Assembly: GCF_009937995.1 (NCBI RefSeq)
Contig: NZ_AP021881.1
Span: 992,001-1,056,000 of the forward strand
DNA length: 64,000 nucleotides
Direction of reading: 5' to 3'
DNA from: Sulfuriferula nivalis
Lineage (GTDB): Bacteria > Pseudomonadota > Gammaproteobacteria > Burkholderiales > Sulfuriferulaceae
The translations under genes were made by a program, and so were the position numbers. Positions 34,225-43,164 of this stretch are shown here, piece after piece. The stretch's first letter is position 1, and every line of letters starts with the position of its first letter. A model generated the notes under the pieces. That model was not told where the DNA came from. It made no database searches and saw nothing but the letters and a program-made list of their open reading frames with translations.

Positions 34225-35724
34225 ATGCGCACATTCTCAAAATCCAAGCTGCTCGCTTTACGACAATGTCCAAAACGGTTGTGGCTGGAAATCAATCGTC
34301 CTGATCTACGTGAGGATTCGGATGCAACTGAAGCCAGTTTTCAGATTGGATTCCAGGTCGGGGATATTGCTCAGCAAATATATGATCCGGATGGTTGTGG
34401 TGCGCTAATTGATATTCAGAGCGAAGGATTTAAGCGTGCATTTGAACGCAGCGCTGAATTACTGAATATTGCGCAACCCATTTTTGAGGCTGGTTTTTCA
34501 GCAGGTGGAGCGATGGCATTCGCCGATGTCATGTTACCTATACAAAATGAGGGCAAGCAAGCCTGGCGCATGGTGGAAGTTAAATCCTCTACTAGCGTTA
34601 AAGATTACCATCGCGACGATGTGGCGGTGCAAGCGTTTGTAACGCAGTCTGCAGGTGTGCCGTTGAAGTCTATTGCATTGGCGCACATTGACAGTTCCTG
34701 GGTTTATCCTGGCGACGATAATTATCACGGCCTTTTAAAAGAAAATGACCTTACAGCGGAAGCCTTTGCGCGGACAGAGGAAGTTCAAGGTTGGATAACC
34801 CAGGCGCAAAATATCGTTGCTGAAACTGATGAACCAGATATTAAAATTGGTAATCATTGCGATACGCCTTATGAGTGTGGCTTCTTCGCATATTGCAGTC
34901 AAAATGAGCCGAAACCTGAATACCCAATTAATTGGTTGCCACGTTTTCCTTCGGCCAAGAAGCGTGAACTGGCGGCTCAAGGGTTGTACGATATGACAGA
35001 AATACCCGATGACTTGCTTAATGATAAGCAACAACGAGTAAAAGATTACACGGTATCCAATACAGTATATTTTGATGCTGAAGGCGCATTGGCGGATCTG
35101 GCTGAGTATCCGCTTCCAGCCTATTTTCTTGATTTTGAGACTATTCAGTTTGCAGTACCTATCTGGAAAGGCACACGACCATATCAGCAGATTACCTTCC
35201 AGTTTAGCTTGCACACATTAACTGAATCAGGCGAGTTGGAACATAGTGACTTCCTTGATCTGTCTGGTAATAACCCATCCGAGGCATTTGCGTATGCGTT
35301 AATCGCAGCTTGTGGTCAGCAAGGCCCCGTTTATGTCTATAACGCAGGCTTTGAAATGGCACGTATCCGTGAATTGGCTGAACGTTATCCATCGATAAGT
35401 GTATCGCTGCTAGCCATTAACGAGCGTGTGGTTGATCTGCTGCCTATTGCACGTGAGCGTTATTATCACCCTAGTCAGCAAGGTAGCTGGAGCATTAAAA
35501 AAGTACTGCCTGCCGTAGTGCCTGAATTACGTTATGACGCGCTCGATGGTGTGCAAGATGGTGGCATGGCGATGGATGCTTTTCTTGAAGCTATTCATCC
35601 GAATACGAATACTGAACGCAAAGCTCAAGTCAAGCAGCAGCTTTTAGCGTATTGCAAGCTCGATACTTACGCCATGGTGCGCCTGTGGCAGGTATTTGCT
35701 GGTCGCACAGATATGAGGTTATAG
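34225..35724 (+). CDS. DUF2779 protein: Cas4-like nuclease plus DEDD exonuclease-like domain
   Basis: 499 residues from the ATG at 34225 (CGAGGA 5 bases upstream). The N-terminal half is Cas4-like: Cys15 (RQCPKRLW), Asp101, the VEVKSS core (E118, K120) and Cys212, Cys218, Cys224 (HCDTPYECGFFAYC), which would hold an iron-sulphur cluster around a PD-(D/E)XK nuclease. The C-terminal half (DUF2779) begins AYFLDFET (D303, E305) and has further acidic motifs near YNAGFE and YCKLDTYAM, resembling a DEDD 3'-5' exonuclease. Both active sites look complete. It is coupled to the WYL gene (3-base gap). A nucleic-acid processing role is expected. Confidence 0.85.
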   Translation: MRTFSKSKLLALRQCPKRLWLEINRPDLREDSDATEASFQIGFQVGDIAQQIYDPDGCGALIDIQSEGFKRAFERSAELLNIAQPIFEAGFSAGGAMAFADVMLPIQNEGKQAWRMVEVKSSTSVKDYHRDDVAVQAFVTQSAGVPLKSIALAHIDSSWVYPGDDNYHGLLKENDLTAEAFARTEEVQGWITQAQNIVAETDEPDIKIGNHCDTPYECGFFAYCSQNEPKPEYPINWLPRFPSAKKRELAAQGLYDMTEIPDDLLNDKQQRVKDYTVSNTVYFDAEGALADLAEYPLPAYFLDFETIQFAVPIWKGTRPYQQITFQFSLHTLTESGELEHSDFLDLSGNNPSEAFAYALIAACGQQGPVYVYNAGFEMARIRELAERYPSISVSLLAINERVVDLLPIARERYYHPSQQGSWSIKKVLPAVVPELRYDALDGVQDGGMAMDAFLEAIHPNTNTERKAQVKQQLLAYCKLDTYAMVRLWQVFAGRTDMRL

Positions 35725-35727
35725 ACT

Positions 35728-36678
35728 ATGCCAAAACGTCCAAATTCCGTTGAAGAACTCAATCTAACGCATGCAATATTACAGCGCATTCCCAAGGGAC
35801 GTACGGTTACTGCATCGGAGTTGCGTCAGCAACTGGCTGATGCAGGTATTAATCGTGACTTGCGCACCCTGCAGCGCCAACTGGATATGCTTAGCGAAAA
35901 CTATGACATTGATCGTGATGACAGCAGCAAGCCGTATCGTTACAAATGGAAAGAATTTGCCAAAGGGCTAAGCCTAGTTGGCCTTAGCCCACAGGAGTCG
36001 TTGTTGCTTACCCTTGCTGAACAGCATTTGAACAGCCTGTTGCCCGCCAAACTAATGAAATCAATGCAAGGCTTCTTTACCCAGGCACGCAGCCAGCTAG
36101 GAGATAAAAGTTCGACTAAACGTGAGCGGGAATGGCTGGAGAAAGTGCGTGTAGTCAGCACCACCCAACCGTTGCTGCCACCCAAGATTGACCCGCTAGT
36201 ATTTGAACAGGTCAGCAATGCGCTCTACGCAAATCAGTGGCTGGAAGTAGACTACAAAAATGCCGCTGGCAAACGCACCGAGACTCGCGTCATGCCGCTG
36301 GGCTTGGCGCAACAGGGTCAACGCATGTACCTCGTTTGTCGATTTGATGGTTATGATAACGAGCGTAGCCTTGCGTTGAATCGCATCATCTCCGCAAAGG
36401 TTTCAACGCTAACGTTTGAACGCCCCAAAGACTTCGATCTTAAGCAATATGACGACGATGGCCGATTTGGTTATGGTAATGGCCAACACATTAAGCTGAG
36501 TTTCCGTATTGATAAGGATGCGGGACTGCATTTGCTTGAATCGCCTCTGTCGCTGGATCAGCGGGTAGTGGAGTTGGATGATGCCTACGAGATTACTGCG
36601 ACGGTGGTGGATAGTGAGATGCTGGAGTGGTGGTTGCGGGGATTTGGGGATTCAGTAAGTATGGTAACTAAAAATTAA
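35728..36678 (+). CDS. WYL-domain transcriptional regulator
   Basis: 316 residues. An N-terminal winged helix (VTASELRQQLADAGINRDLRTLQRQL) is followed by a WYL domain (ANQWLEVDYKNAAGKRTETRVMPLGLAQQGQRMYLVCRF) and a WCX end (LEWWLRGFGDSVSMV). It differs in layout from the BrxR-like regulator of cassette A. As the only DNA-binding regulator in cassette B, it is the best candidate to bind the palindrome repeated at four promoters, including that of its own operon. Confidence 0.88.
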   Translation: MPKRPNSVEELNLTHAILQRIPKGRTVTASELRQQLADAGINRDLRTLQRQLDMLSENYDIDRDDSSKPYRYKWKEFAKGLSLVGLSPQESLLLTLAEQHLNSLLPAKLMKSMQGFFTQARSQLGDKSSTKREREWLEKVRVVSTTQPLLPPKIDPLVFEQVSNALYANQWLEVDYKNAAGKRTETRVMPLGLAQQGQRMYLVCRFDGYDNERSLALNRIISAKVSTLTFERPKDFDLKQYDDDGRFGYGNGQHIKLSFRIDKDAGLHLLESPLSLDQRVVELDDAYEITATVVDSEMLEWWLRGFGDSVSMVTKN

Positions 36679-36692
36679 AGGACGGATTGTCA

Positions 36693-37241
36693 ATGAAATA
36701 TCAAAAAATTATAGATAAAGTTAAAAGTGGCACTATGTCTCGAGACGACCTTGATAAATTAAAACAAAATGCCGAAGAAAAAGTTGCAAAAGGTGATCTG
36801 GATGCGCAAGCAGTTATTTTGGCCATACAAATAGCAAAACCATCTGATTCTTATATTTTGTTTATGGGCTTCTGCCCAAATGCCGAGTTTGAAAATCGAC
36901 TTGATATTGAATGGAAAGATAAGGGAATTTGTCGCTTTGATTATTTAGAAAGCGAATCTCAGTTAGAACGATTTAACACTATTCGCACTGGTGACTTGGT
37001 CATTTTGAAAAAAATTCAGCAGTTTGGTAAAACCATGAGATTGTTTGGGCATGGGCGAGTGAAAAGTATTGCATATGATGAAAATAACATTCGCTATCTT
37101 GTTATGGACTGGTCAGATCAGGCAGAAATAATTGAAGTTCCGCTTATGGGTTGCAACTCCACCGTTGACATTAAATCAATGAAAGCTGTTTATGATGAGA
37201 TGCCAGACGAGTTTTATTCTTGGTTGGGGTTGGGTAAATAA
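36693..37241 (+). CDS. hypothetical protein, 182 aa
   Basis: 182 residues from the ATG at 36693; AAAGGA lies 12 bases upstream. The first 50 residues are charged helices; the rest contains a small beta domain (TGDLVILKKIQQFGKTMRLFGHGRVKSI) that recalls EVE/PUA-like folds, which bind modified bases. This is a weak likeness. It follows the WYL gene by 14 bases and is in the same operon. Adenine-rich codon use contrasts with the WYL gene before it. Confidence 0.65.
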   Translation: MKYQKIIDKVKSGTMSRDDLDKLKQNAEEKVAKGDLDAQAVILAIQIAKPSDSYILFMGFCPNAEFENRLDIEWKDKGICRFDYLESESQLERFNTIRTGDLVILKKIQQFGKTMRLFGHGRVKSIAYDENNIRYLVMDWSDQAEIIEVPLMGCNSTVDIKSMKAVYDEMPDEFYSWLGLGK

Positions 37242-37305
37242 AAGATGTAAGATTATTCAGATTGACCATTTTGTAATGGTGCTCAAGTAATGACGAGGGA
37301 TATTC

Positions 37306-37815
37306 ATGATTTACAACCACATTGATGATGTAACAGTAACCGCCCAGTTCGCATGGGAAAATGATCTGTACTATCGCTACCGACTAGAAATAGTCCTAAA
37401 CGATGCCGCACCCACAGGTAAAACAGCCTGTGTAGTGATGCAAAACCCGAGTCGTGCTGGGGAGAACGTAGCTGACAAGTCCGTTCAATTCATGGAGAAA
37501 GTGGTATTCAAAAAGGAACTGGCGGAATTCGCAGGTGTGCGCCGGCTGATAGTAGTTAATCAGTTTGCATATATCCAGACTAATGATTTTCAGGGTTTGC
37601 CACACGAAATTGGCGCGCTCAATGATGCAACTATTAAGGACGCTCTGAATGAGTCTGATATTGTCATTTTAGGTTGGGGTGCGGCCAATCGTTTTACAGC
37701 ACGCAAATCCTATGTGCTTGACCTGCTTGCTGACATGCCTCAGAAGGCGATTTACCAGACTAGGATGCATCCGTCACGTGGTCGGTATGATGGTTTTATT
37801 CAGCCATATCTATAA
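37306..37815 (+). CDS. DUF1643 family protein
   Basis: 169 residues of the DUF1643 family, small proteins common in mobile DNA and phages. Recognisable segments are CVVMQNPSRAGENVADKSV, RLIVVNQFAYIQT and DIVILGWGAANR, ending in MHPSRGRY. The alternating beta/alpha pattern suggests a nucleoside- or DNA-glycosylase-like fold, but the function is not established. It is probably the last gene of the DUF2779 operon. Confidence 0.8.
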   Translation: MIYNHIDDVTVTAQFAWENDLYYRYRLEIVLNDAAPTGKTACVVMQNPSRAGENVADKSVQFMEKVVFKKELAEFAGVRRLIVVNQFAYIQTNDFQGLPHEIGALNDATIKDALNESDIVILGWGAANRFTARKSYVLDLLADMPQKAIYQTRMHPSRGRYDGFIQPYL

Positions 37816-37884
37816 TAAGCATACCCTTACTTTTAACATTGTTATCCCACTTTCCAAAGTCAACAATGGGGCAGACAGGGGGCA

Positions 37885-38442
37885 CTATATGCGTGGGAAC
37901 GGTTGTTCCCACGTCTGCTCATCAATTTTAATTTCCACGCAAACTGAGCCAATGCGAAGCAAATCAAGCCAGTCCAATCCGCAATGATCGTAAAGACAGT
38001 GATACAGATAACAATGCCACTCACCAACAAAATATGCAGGACAGTCACAATGATTTATATTCGTTATACCAAATCCCCATTCTTGATCAGTGTGGATACA
38101 GTCAAAAATATCCTCATGTAGCTCCATAAGGATGTTGTCATCGTTTTCTTCATATTCATAGTCGCTTTCATGTAAATAAAAGGTAATGACAAACTCAAGA
38201 TTGAAATCTTGTATCCAGTCGTGATGATTTTTAACTCGTTCCTGCAGTTGTGTGTATTTGGTTTTTAAAATGGGCAAGTATTGCTTTTCAAGCAAAGTGA
38301 GGTGTTTATTTAATGCTTGTAGTTGACTACGTTCTGTTTCATTAAGCGATTGATAGTCGGTGAAATATGCTTCGGCATTTTGCCTATGCATATAACGTGC
38401 TTTTAGATTTTCAGAATAGTCTAGTTTGTGGTCGAATTTCAT
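37885..38442 (-). CDS. hypothetical protein, 185 aa
   Basis: 185 residues, acidic. The N-terminal 80 residues are helical with coiled-coil character (NETERSQLQALNKHLTLLEKQYLPILKTKY). The second half is rich in Trp, Tyr, His and Cys (NINHCDCPAYFVGEWHCYLYHCLYDHCGLDW), which could bind a metal. I do not recognise it. It is divergent from the histone-deacetylase-like gene, and the shared gap contains a copy of the cassette B operator. Confidence 0.65.
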   Translation of the reverse strand: MKFDHKLDYSENLKARYMHRQNAEAYFTDYQSLNETERSQLQALNKHLTLLEKQYLPILKTKYTQLQERVKNHHDWIQDFNLEFVITFYLHESDYEYEENDDNILMELHEDIFDCIHTDQEWGFGITNINHCDCPAYFVGEWHCYLYHCLYDHCGLDWLDLLRIGSVCVEIKIDEQTWEQPFPRI

Positions 38443-38485
38443 GATGTTCTGGTTTTTAATCGAAAGTACTAAGTTTATTTACGCA

Positions 38486-38504
38486 TGCGTCACATAGTGT
38501 CGTA
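38486..38504. promoter_or_regulatory. cassette B operator, site 4
   Basis: TGCGTCA-CATAG-TGTCGTA in the 111-bp divergent gap between the 185-residue gene and the deacetylase-like gene. It keeps the length and spacing of the other three sites with two mismatches from the perfect copy. Confidence 0.6.
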
Positions 38505-38553
38505 TCAATGGGATTAAATACACCTTATTGGCAATGAATATAGGGCGAACAAA

Positions 38554-39456
38554 GTGGAACCAGTCTCGCAACTTACTGAATGTGTGAACGATGTACCTGT
38601 GTTTTTTACGCCTAGGATGGTTGCCCATTTCAGTAGTTCTTCACCCAGTGCCGCCAAGCCTGAAAAGGTGATGGATGCTTGGTTAAGATTGGATCTACCG
38701 ATTGCTGTTATTGAGCCTGAACCAGTGACTGTTGATCAACTTAAGCAGGCACATAATCCAGATTATGTGGATCAAATTTTGGCATGCGAAATTAAAAATG
38801 GTTTTGGCAATAAATTACCCGAGGTAGCAGCTACTTTGCTTTATACAACAGGTGCTATGCTGGCGGCGGCACGAGAAGCTATTCGTAACGGGAAAGTAGC
38901 TGTTGCACCTTGCTCAGGATTTCACCATGCAAAGTATGCATCCGCGTTTGGGTATTGCACGTTCAATGGACTGGTAGTGACGGCGATGATTTTGAAGGTG
39001 AGTGGATTAGCCAACAAAGTGGGTATCCTGGACTTTGATATGCATTATGGGGATGGCACGGATAACTTAATTGAACAGCATCAATTGAAATGGATAGAAC
39101 ACTATACGGCTGGACGTGAATATGAAGCTACACATCAAACCCAGGAATTCTTGTTGAGTGTCTCTGAGAAAATTACAAAGATGCAAGACTGCGACATTAT
39201 CCTGTACCAGGCTGGAGCAGACCCGCATATTAAAGATCCATTAGGTGGGTTTTTAACAACTGAGCAACTAAGGATACGAGACAAGATTGTATTTGAAACG
39301 GCAAATGCGCTTGGCATACCCATCGCGTGGAATCTGGCAGGTGGTTATCAAGTTGCTGACGATGGCAGCATTCCAGAAGTATTGACCATTCATAGCAACA
39401 CTATGCTTGAATGTATTAGGGTATATGTATGTAAATATAAGCAAGTGCACCAATAG
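38554..39456 (+). CDS. histone deacetylase-fold amidohydrolase
   Basis: 300-residue member of the arginase/deacetylase superfamily. All catalytic residues are present: the His pair H124-H125 in GFHHAKYAS, zinc ligands D162 and H164 in LDFDMHYGDG, the third zinc ligand D223 in QAGADPH, and the catalytic Tyr265 in LAGGYQ. Bacterial relatives deacetylate acetylated amines such as polyamines or lysine side chains, or simple amides. It starts 50 bases after a cassette B operator and leads a three-gene run. Its substrate in this context is unknown. Confidence 0.85.
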   Translation: MEPVSQLTECVNDVPVFFTPRMVAHFSSSSPSAAKPEKVMDAWLRLDLPIAVIEPEPVTVDQLKQAHNPDYVDQILACEIKNGFGNKLPEVAATLLYTTGAMLAAAREAIRNGKVAVAPCSGFHHAKYASAFGYCTFNGLVVTAMILKVSGLANKVGILDFDMHYGDGTDNLIEQHQLKWIEHYTAGREYEATHQTQEFLLSVSEKITKMQDCDIILYQAGADPHIKDPLGGFLTTEQLRIRDKIVFETANALGIPIAWNLAGGYQVADDGSIPEVLTIHSNTMLECIRVYVCKYKQVHQ

Positions 39457-39495
39457 TTGGTTAATTTTTTATTGATTTTTTGAAGTGGAGTAGCT

Positions 39496-39858
39496 ATGAA
39501 AGTTTATCTGGGTGATAGCAGCAGTAGTAGTAAATTGATTAGTTTGGATTGCAATATTGTAGGAAACAAAGTCTACCAAGGTAATCACACAAGCAGTAGT
39601 TATCTGCTATGTAATGTTAGAGAAGGTAAGGTCTATAAGGGGGATAGCGGCAGTAGTAGCAATATGCTGTTTAATATCAGAGATGATAAAGTTTACAAAG
39701 GCGAGAGCGGAAGTAGCAGTAATATGCTGTGCAATATTAAAGGCAATAAGGTCTATAAAGGTGATAGTAGTAGCAGTAGCAACATACTTTTTAATACTTC
39801 AGAGAGATTTAGCACCGAACAATTGGCCGCCATTTTATTTGCGATTGAATTAATTTGA
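39496..39858 (+). CDS. protein of 20-residue KVYxGDSxSSS repeats
   Basis: 120 residues made almost entirely of five tandem units, of about 20 residues after a first unit of 23, with consensus KVYKGDSSSSSNMLFNI. Each unit looks like a beta hairpin, so the protein may form a small beta-propeller or beta-solenoid. The last 16 residues form a hydrophobic helix (TEQLAAILFAIELI). SD GAAGTGGAG precedes the ATG. I know of similar repeats in other bacteria but no function. It lies between the deacetylase-like and nucleotidase genes. Confidence 0.75.
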   Translation: MKVYLGDSSSSSKLISLDCNIVGNKVYQGNHTSSSYLLCNVREGKVYKGDSGSSSNMLFNIRDDKVYKGESGSSSNMLCNIKGNKVYKGDSSSSSNILFNTSERFSTEQLAAILFAIELI

Positions 39859-39863
39859 AAACC

Positions 39864-40793
39864 ATGACGGATTCAAGTTCGGATGGTATGTCTTTTAGCC
39901 ATAAAAAGCTAATAGTCGCCATTTCCTCTCGTGCTCTTTTTAATCTTGATGAGAGCCATGCTGTTTTTGAAAAGGACGGTGTGGAAGCATATTGCAGATA
40001 CCAAATTCAGCATGAGGATATACCGCTTGAAACTGGTGTGGCATTTAGTCTGGTGAGGAAATTGCTGGCATTAAATGAACGTGATCCTGAAAATCCGCGT
40101 GTTGAAGTGATTTTATTATCTCGTAATAGCGCAGATACTGGCTTGCGTATATTCAATTCGATAAAGCATCATGGGTTGAATATCAGTCGCGCTGCTTTTA
40201 CACGGGGCGCAAGTACACATCCGTACATTTCAGCATTCGGTGCTCAGCTGTTTCTTTCTGCCGAAGCTAATGATGTGCGTAAGACGCTAGAGGCGGGATT
40301 TGCTGCGGCGACGATTTTACCTTCTGCTTCTGCAGCTGTTTCTGAAGTGGATCCATCGCAGTTGCGTATCGCCTTTGACGGGGATGCTGTCTTGTTCTCA
40401 GATGAGTCAGAACGTATTTATAAGCAGGATGGATTGGAGGCATTTGAAAGTAATGAAACATTAGCCGCGAAGCAGCCTTTGCCTGGTGGGCCATTTAAAA
40501 ATTTTCTTGCATTGTTGCATCAGCTTCAATTGGAATTTCCAGCAGATACAGCACCTATCCGCACAGCCTTAATCACGGCGCGTGGTGCACCTGCCCATGA
40601 ACGGGTTATTCGTACATTGCGCGCCTGGAATATCCGTATAGATGAAGCCTTTTTCTTACGCGGAAAAGACAAAGGGGAGTTTCTGAAAGCATTCAGAGCC
40701 GATATTTTCTTTGATGACCATCAAAAGCACTGCGAATCCGCGCGCCAGCACGTCGCCACTGGGCACGTTCCGCATGGTGTGGCTAATGAATAG
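39864..40793 (+). CDS. 5'-nucleotidase, cN-I type
   Basis: 309 residues, Pfam 5-nucleotidase family (cytosolic type I-like, HAD-related). Diagnostic segments are IAISSRALFNLDESHAVFE near the N-terminus, VILLSRNSADTGLRIFNS, and IAFDGDAVLFSDESERIY in the middle, followed by ARGAPAHERVIRTLRAW. It hydrolyses nucleoside 5'-monophosphates. Start uncertain: an ATG at 39864 or a TTG at 39855 overlapping the repeat gene stop. It ends cassette B, 111 bases before the third 159-bp element. A nucleotide-depleting role is conceivable. Confidence 0.85.
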   Translation: MTDSSSDGMSFSHKKLIVAISSRALFNLDESHAVFEKDGVEAYCRYQIQHEDIPLETGVAFSLVRKLLALNERDPENPRVEVILLSRNSADTGLRIFNSIKHHGLNISRAAFTRGASTHPYISAFGAQLFLSAEANDVRKTLEAGFAAATILPSASAAVSEVDPSQLRIAFDGDAVLFSDESERIYKQDGLEAFESNETLAAKQPLPGGPFKNFLALLHQLQLEFPADTAPIRTALITARGAPAHERVIRTLRAWNIRIDEAFFLRGKDKGEFLKAFRADIFFDDHQKHCESARQHVATGHVPHGVANE

Positions 40794-40904
40794 CTAAGTT
40801 ATTTAGGAAAACATTATCATTGACTATTCATCAAAAAATGGACACTTAGAGTGTCATCAATTCACTGCCTACCAAACACGCATGGGAACAGCTGGTGGTG
40901 ATGT

Positions 40905-41063
40905 GTTAAATTCTATTCCGAATTGAGTCGCTTTGTCTGAATGTTTGCATGAAATATTGACCCGCCTCAAGAAATACAACCCGTTGTGCCAAATGGTCAA
41001 TTATCAAATTTGGTGGGTCAGACTTAAATGCAAAGGATGGGTCAATCTGCGGCGCAATTTAAC
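40905..41063 (+). repeat. 159-bp inverted-end element, copy 3
   Basis: Third copy, same length and orientation. Its left end reads GTTAAATTCTATTCCG, slightly damaged relative to copies 1 and 2, and its right end GCAATTTAAC is intact. It separates cassettes B and C. Confidence 0.82.
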
Positions 41064-41631
41064 ATTGGATGGTTATTTTCAATTAATCCTAGCGCAATCC
41101 CTTGGCTAGCCAAGCAGAACGTAAGTCAGAAAACAGTCAGCTAAACGGAATACCATTAGATTGTAGCGATTCTTTAATATTCTTTGCACGTCGATGAGGA
41201 AACCATTGAAGAAATGCTTAGTGTGATTATAAAGGCTGAAAAAGCAGCGCACGGAAGATCAGGCAATTGGTTTTCAATTGGTGTCAAGATTCAAGTAACT
41301 TTGCTGCATGAGTTCAGATTATCTGAATAACTGCTCTTCGCCGTATTGAGAACTTTTATTTCAGGTGGCTTATCTGATTGCTTATGGCACGTAGCGTCTA
41401 TAGCTCACTATATTAAGCACAGATGTGGCCTTTGGATGCTTACTGCGATGGAATAAATTTTCTGTGCAATGATTGCCCAAGCAGGTTAGACTTAATCAGC
41501 GTGCTTGGACGCAGAAATGTTGGTGCGTCGAAAAGGTATGGTTGCCAATAAATAACGATATAGCTTTAAAAATTTAGTATTGCTGAAAAATTGGCAAGTT
41601 TCTGGAATTCCTATATGGCCATCCTAAGCTA
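41064..41631. other. 568-bp gap before cassette C with a possible gene remnant
   Basis: No complete gene. A plus-strand frame at 41184-41330 without a start reads like a protein end (HVDEETIEEMLSVIIKAEKA, then NWFSIGVKIQVTLLHEF) and may be the last part of a lost gene. The final 100 bases are AT-rich and probably hold the promoter of the MORC-like gene. No palindrome shared with the other cassettes was found. Confidence 0.4.
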
Positions 41632-43143
41632 ATGAACACTTCTGCTCAAGCAACTGCTTCCAATATGATTACCCACCCTCTCGAGGAAAACCTTGATATT
41701 GTTGACCCAAATGCTTCCAGCATGGTCGAGGCTCTTCGAGATATCGGATACTCACTAGAATCTGCGGTTGCAGACGTCATTGATAACTCTATTACTGCCA
41801 CTGCAACTCGAATAGATATACGATTTGGCTGGGAAGCTGGAGGTGCGCCATGGCTAGCTATTATTGACAATGGTTACGGAATGTCCGAATCTGAACTTGT
41901 CGAAGCGATGCGACCTGGCGGGAAAGATCCTCATGAATTCAGAGGCCCCAATGATCTGGGACGATTTGGATTGGGCCTGAAAACCGCATCATTTTCGCAA
42001 TGTCGGAAAGTGACTGTAGTTACTACGTCAAATAAGACTCTGTTGGCAAGACAATGGGATCTTGATCTGGTGAGAGCAAGGAATAAATGGGTGCTAAAAA
42101 CTCCAACCTCGTTGGAGCTTGAAGCTTTACCAGGGTTGTCAATGCTCGGGGTGAAAGGGACGATGGTGCTCTGGCAAGTACTTGATCGGCTTGATCTAGG
42201 GAATGCTCCTGAGAAGGTGCATCAAGTCATGAACGAAAGGGTTGCTTCAATTTGTGAACATGTCGCACTCGTCTTTCATAGATTTATTTCAGGGGAACCT
42301 AAATATCCAAAGGTGGTAATTGCGGTTAACAATAATCCAATCGAAGCTTTCGATCCATTTAATGCGAAGCATCCAGCAACGATGCATCTGGGAGAGGAGC
42401 CCTTGGATATAGAAAATGAAACTGTAACCTTCAGACCATATATTCTTCCTCATCATAGCAGGGTAAGCGCTGAAGAGTACGAGCGCCTCGGGGGAAGTGA
42501 AGGTTATCTGCGCGGGCAGGGGTTCTACATTTACCGTAATCGCCGACTAATTATCCACGGCACATGGTTCCGAATGGCACGACAGGATGAGATGACAAAG
42601 CTGGCCAGAGTGCAAGTAGATATACCGAATACTTTGGATCACCTTTGGACAATCGATGTAAGAAAATCCCGTGCCAAACCTCCAGAAGCAGTCAAGAAAC
42701 GTCTTCGTTCAATTTTGGATCGCATTCGTGATACAGCCAAGCGACCATATAACCATCGTGGTACCAAATCTATAAGCTTACATGGTGAGCCCATTTGGCA
42801 ACGCCTTTACCATAATGAACATGTTAGTTACCAGCCTAATAACAAACATGCGATTCTGGGAGAGTTCAGGTCTGATTTGCCAGCAGAAATGCGAATGAAA
42901 TTCGATGGGATTCTGTTTGTGATTGGCAAGTCAATTCCATTTGCTGCGATATTTAATGATATGGCAACTAGGCCAAAAGAAACCGATTCAAATACTGATA
43001 CTGCAGAGGCACTCGAAAAACTGGCAAACCTTCTATTTGAAGATATGGTCTCTATCAATCCTCAGTATGTGTCTAAAATGATGAGTAGCATTGAACCATT
43101 TGCCTCTAATCCAGATTTTATTTCCGCTTACATAAAGCGCTAA
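41632..43143 (+). CDS. MORC/MutL-like GHKL ATPase
   Basis: 503-residue ATPase with a GHKL (Hsp90/MutL/kinase-type) domain: N box SAVADVIDNSITATATRID, G1 box IIDNGYGMS, and G2 box GRFGLGLKTASFSQ. A MutL-like S5 domain follows (RGQGFYIYRNRRLIIHGTWF, with the catalytic-type Lys/Arg region VDVRKSRAKPPE). The C-terminal 100 residues are helical. Prokaryotic MORC-like ATPases of this form were described in restriction-type operons with Z1, PD-(D/E)XK and AIPR genes, which is exactly the order here. It probably clamps DNA in an ATP-dependent way. Confidence 0.88.
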   Translation: MNTSAQATASNMITHPLEENLDIVDPNASSMVEALRDIGYSLESAVADVIDNSITATATRIDIRFGWEAGGAPWLAIIDNGYGMSESELVEAMRPGGKDPHEFRGPNDLGRFGLGLKTASFSQCRKVTVVTTSNKTLLARQWDLDLVRARNKWVLKTPTSLELEALPGLSMLGVKGTMVLWQVLDRLDLGNAPEKVHQVMNERVASICEHVALVFHRFISGEPKYPKVVIAVNNNPIEAFDPFNAKHPATMHLGEEPLDIENETVTFRPYILPHHSRVSAEEYERLGGSEGYLRGQGFYIYRNRRLIIHGTWFRMARQDEMTKLARVQVDIPNTLDHLWTIDVRKSRAKPPEAVKKRLRSILDRIRDTAKRPYNHRGTKSISLHGEPIWQRLYHNEHVSYQPNNKHAILGEFRSDLPAEMRMKFDGILFVIGKSIPFAAIFNDMATRPKETDSNTDTAEALEKLANLLFEDMVSINPQYVSKMMSSIEPFASNPDFISAYIKR

Positions 43144-43164
43144 AGCATATAAGGAGTTTACCAA

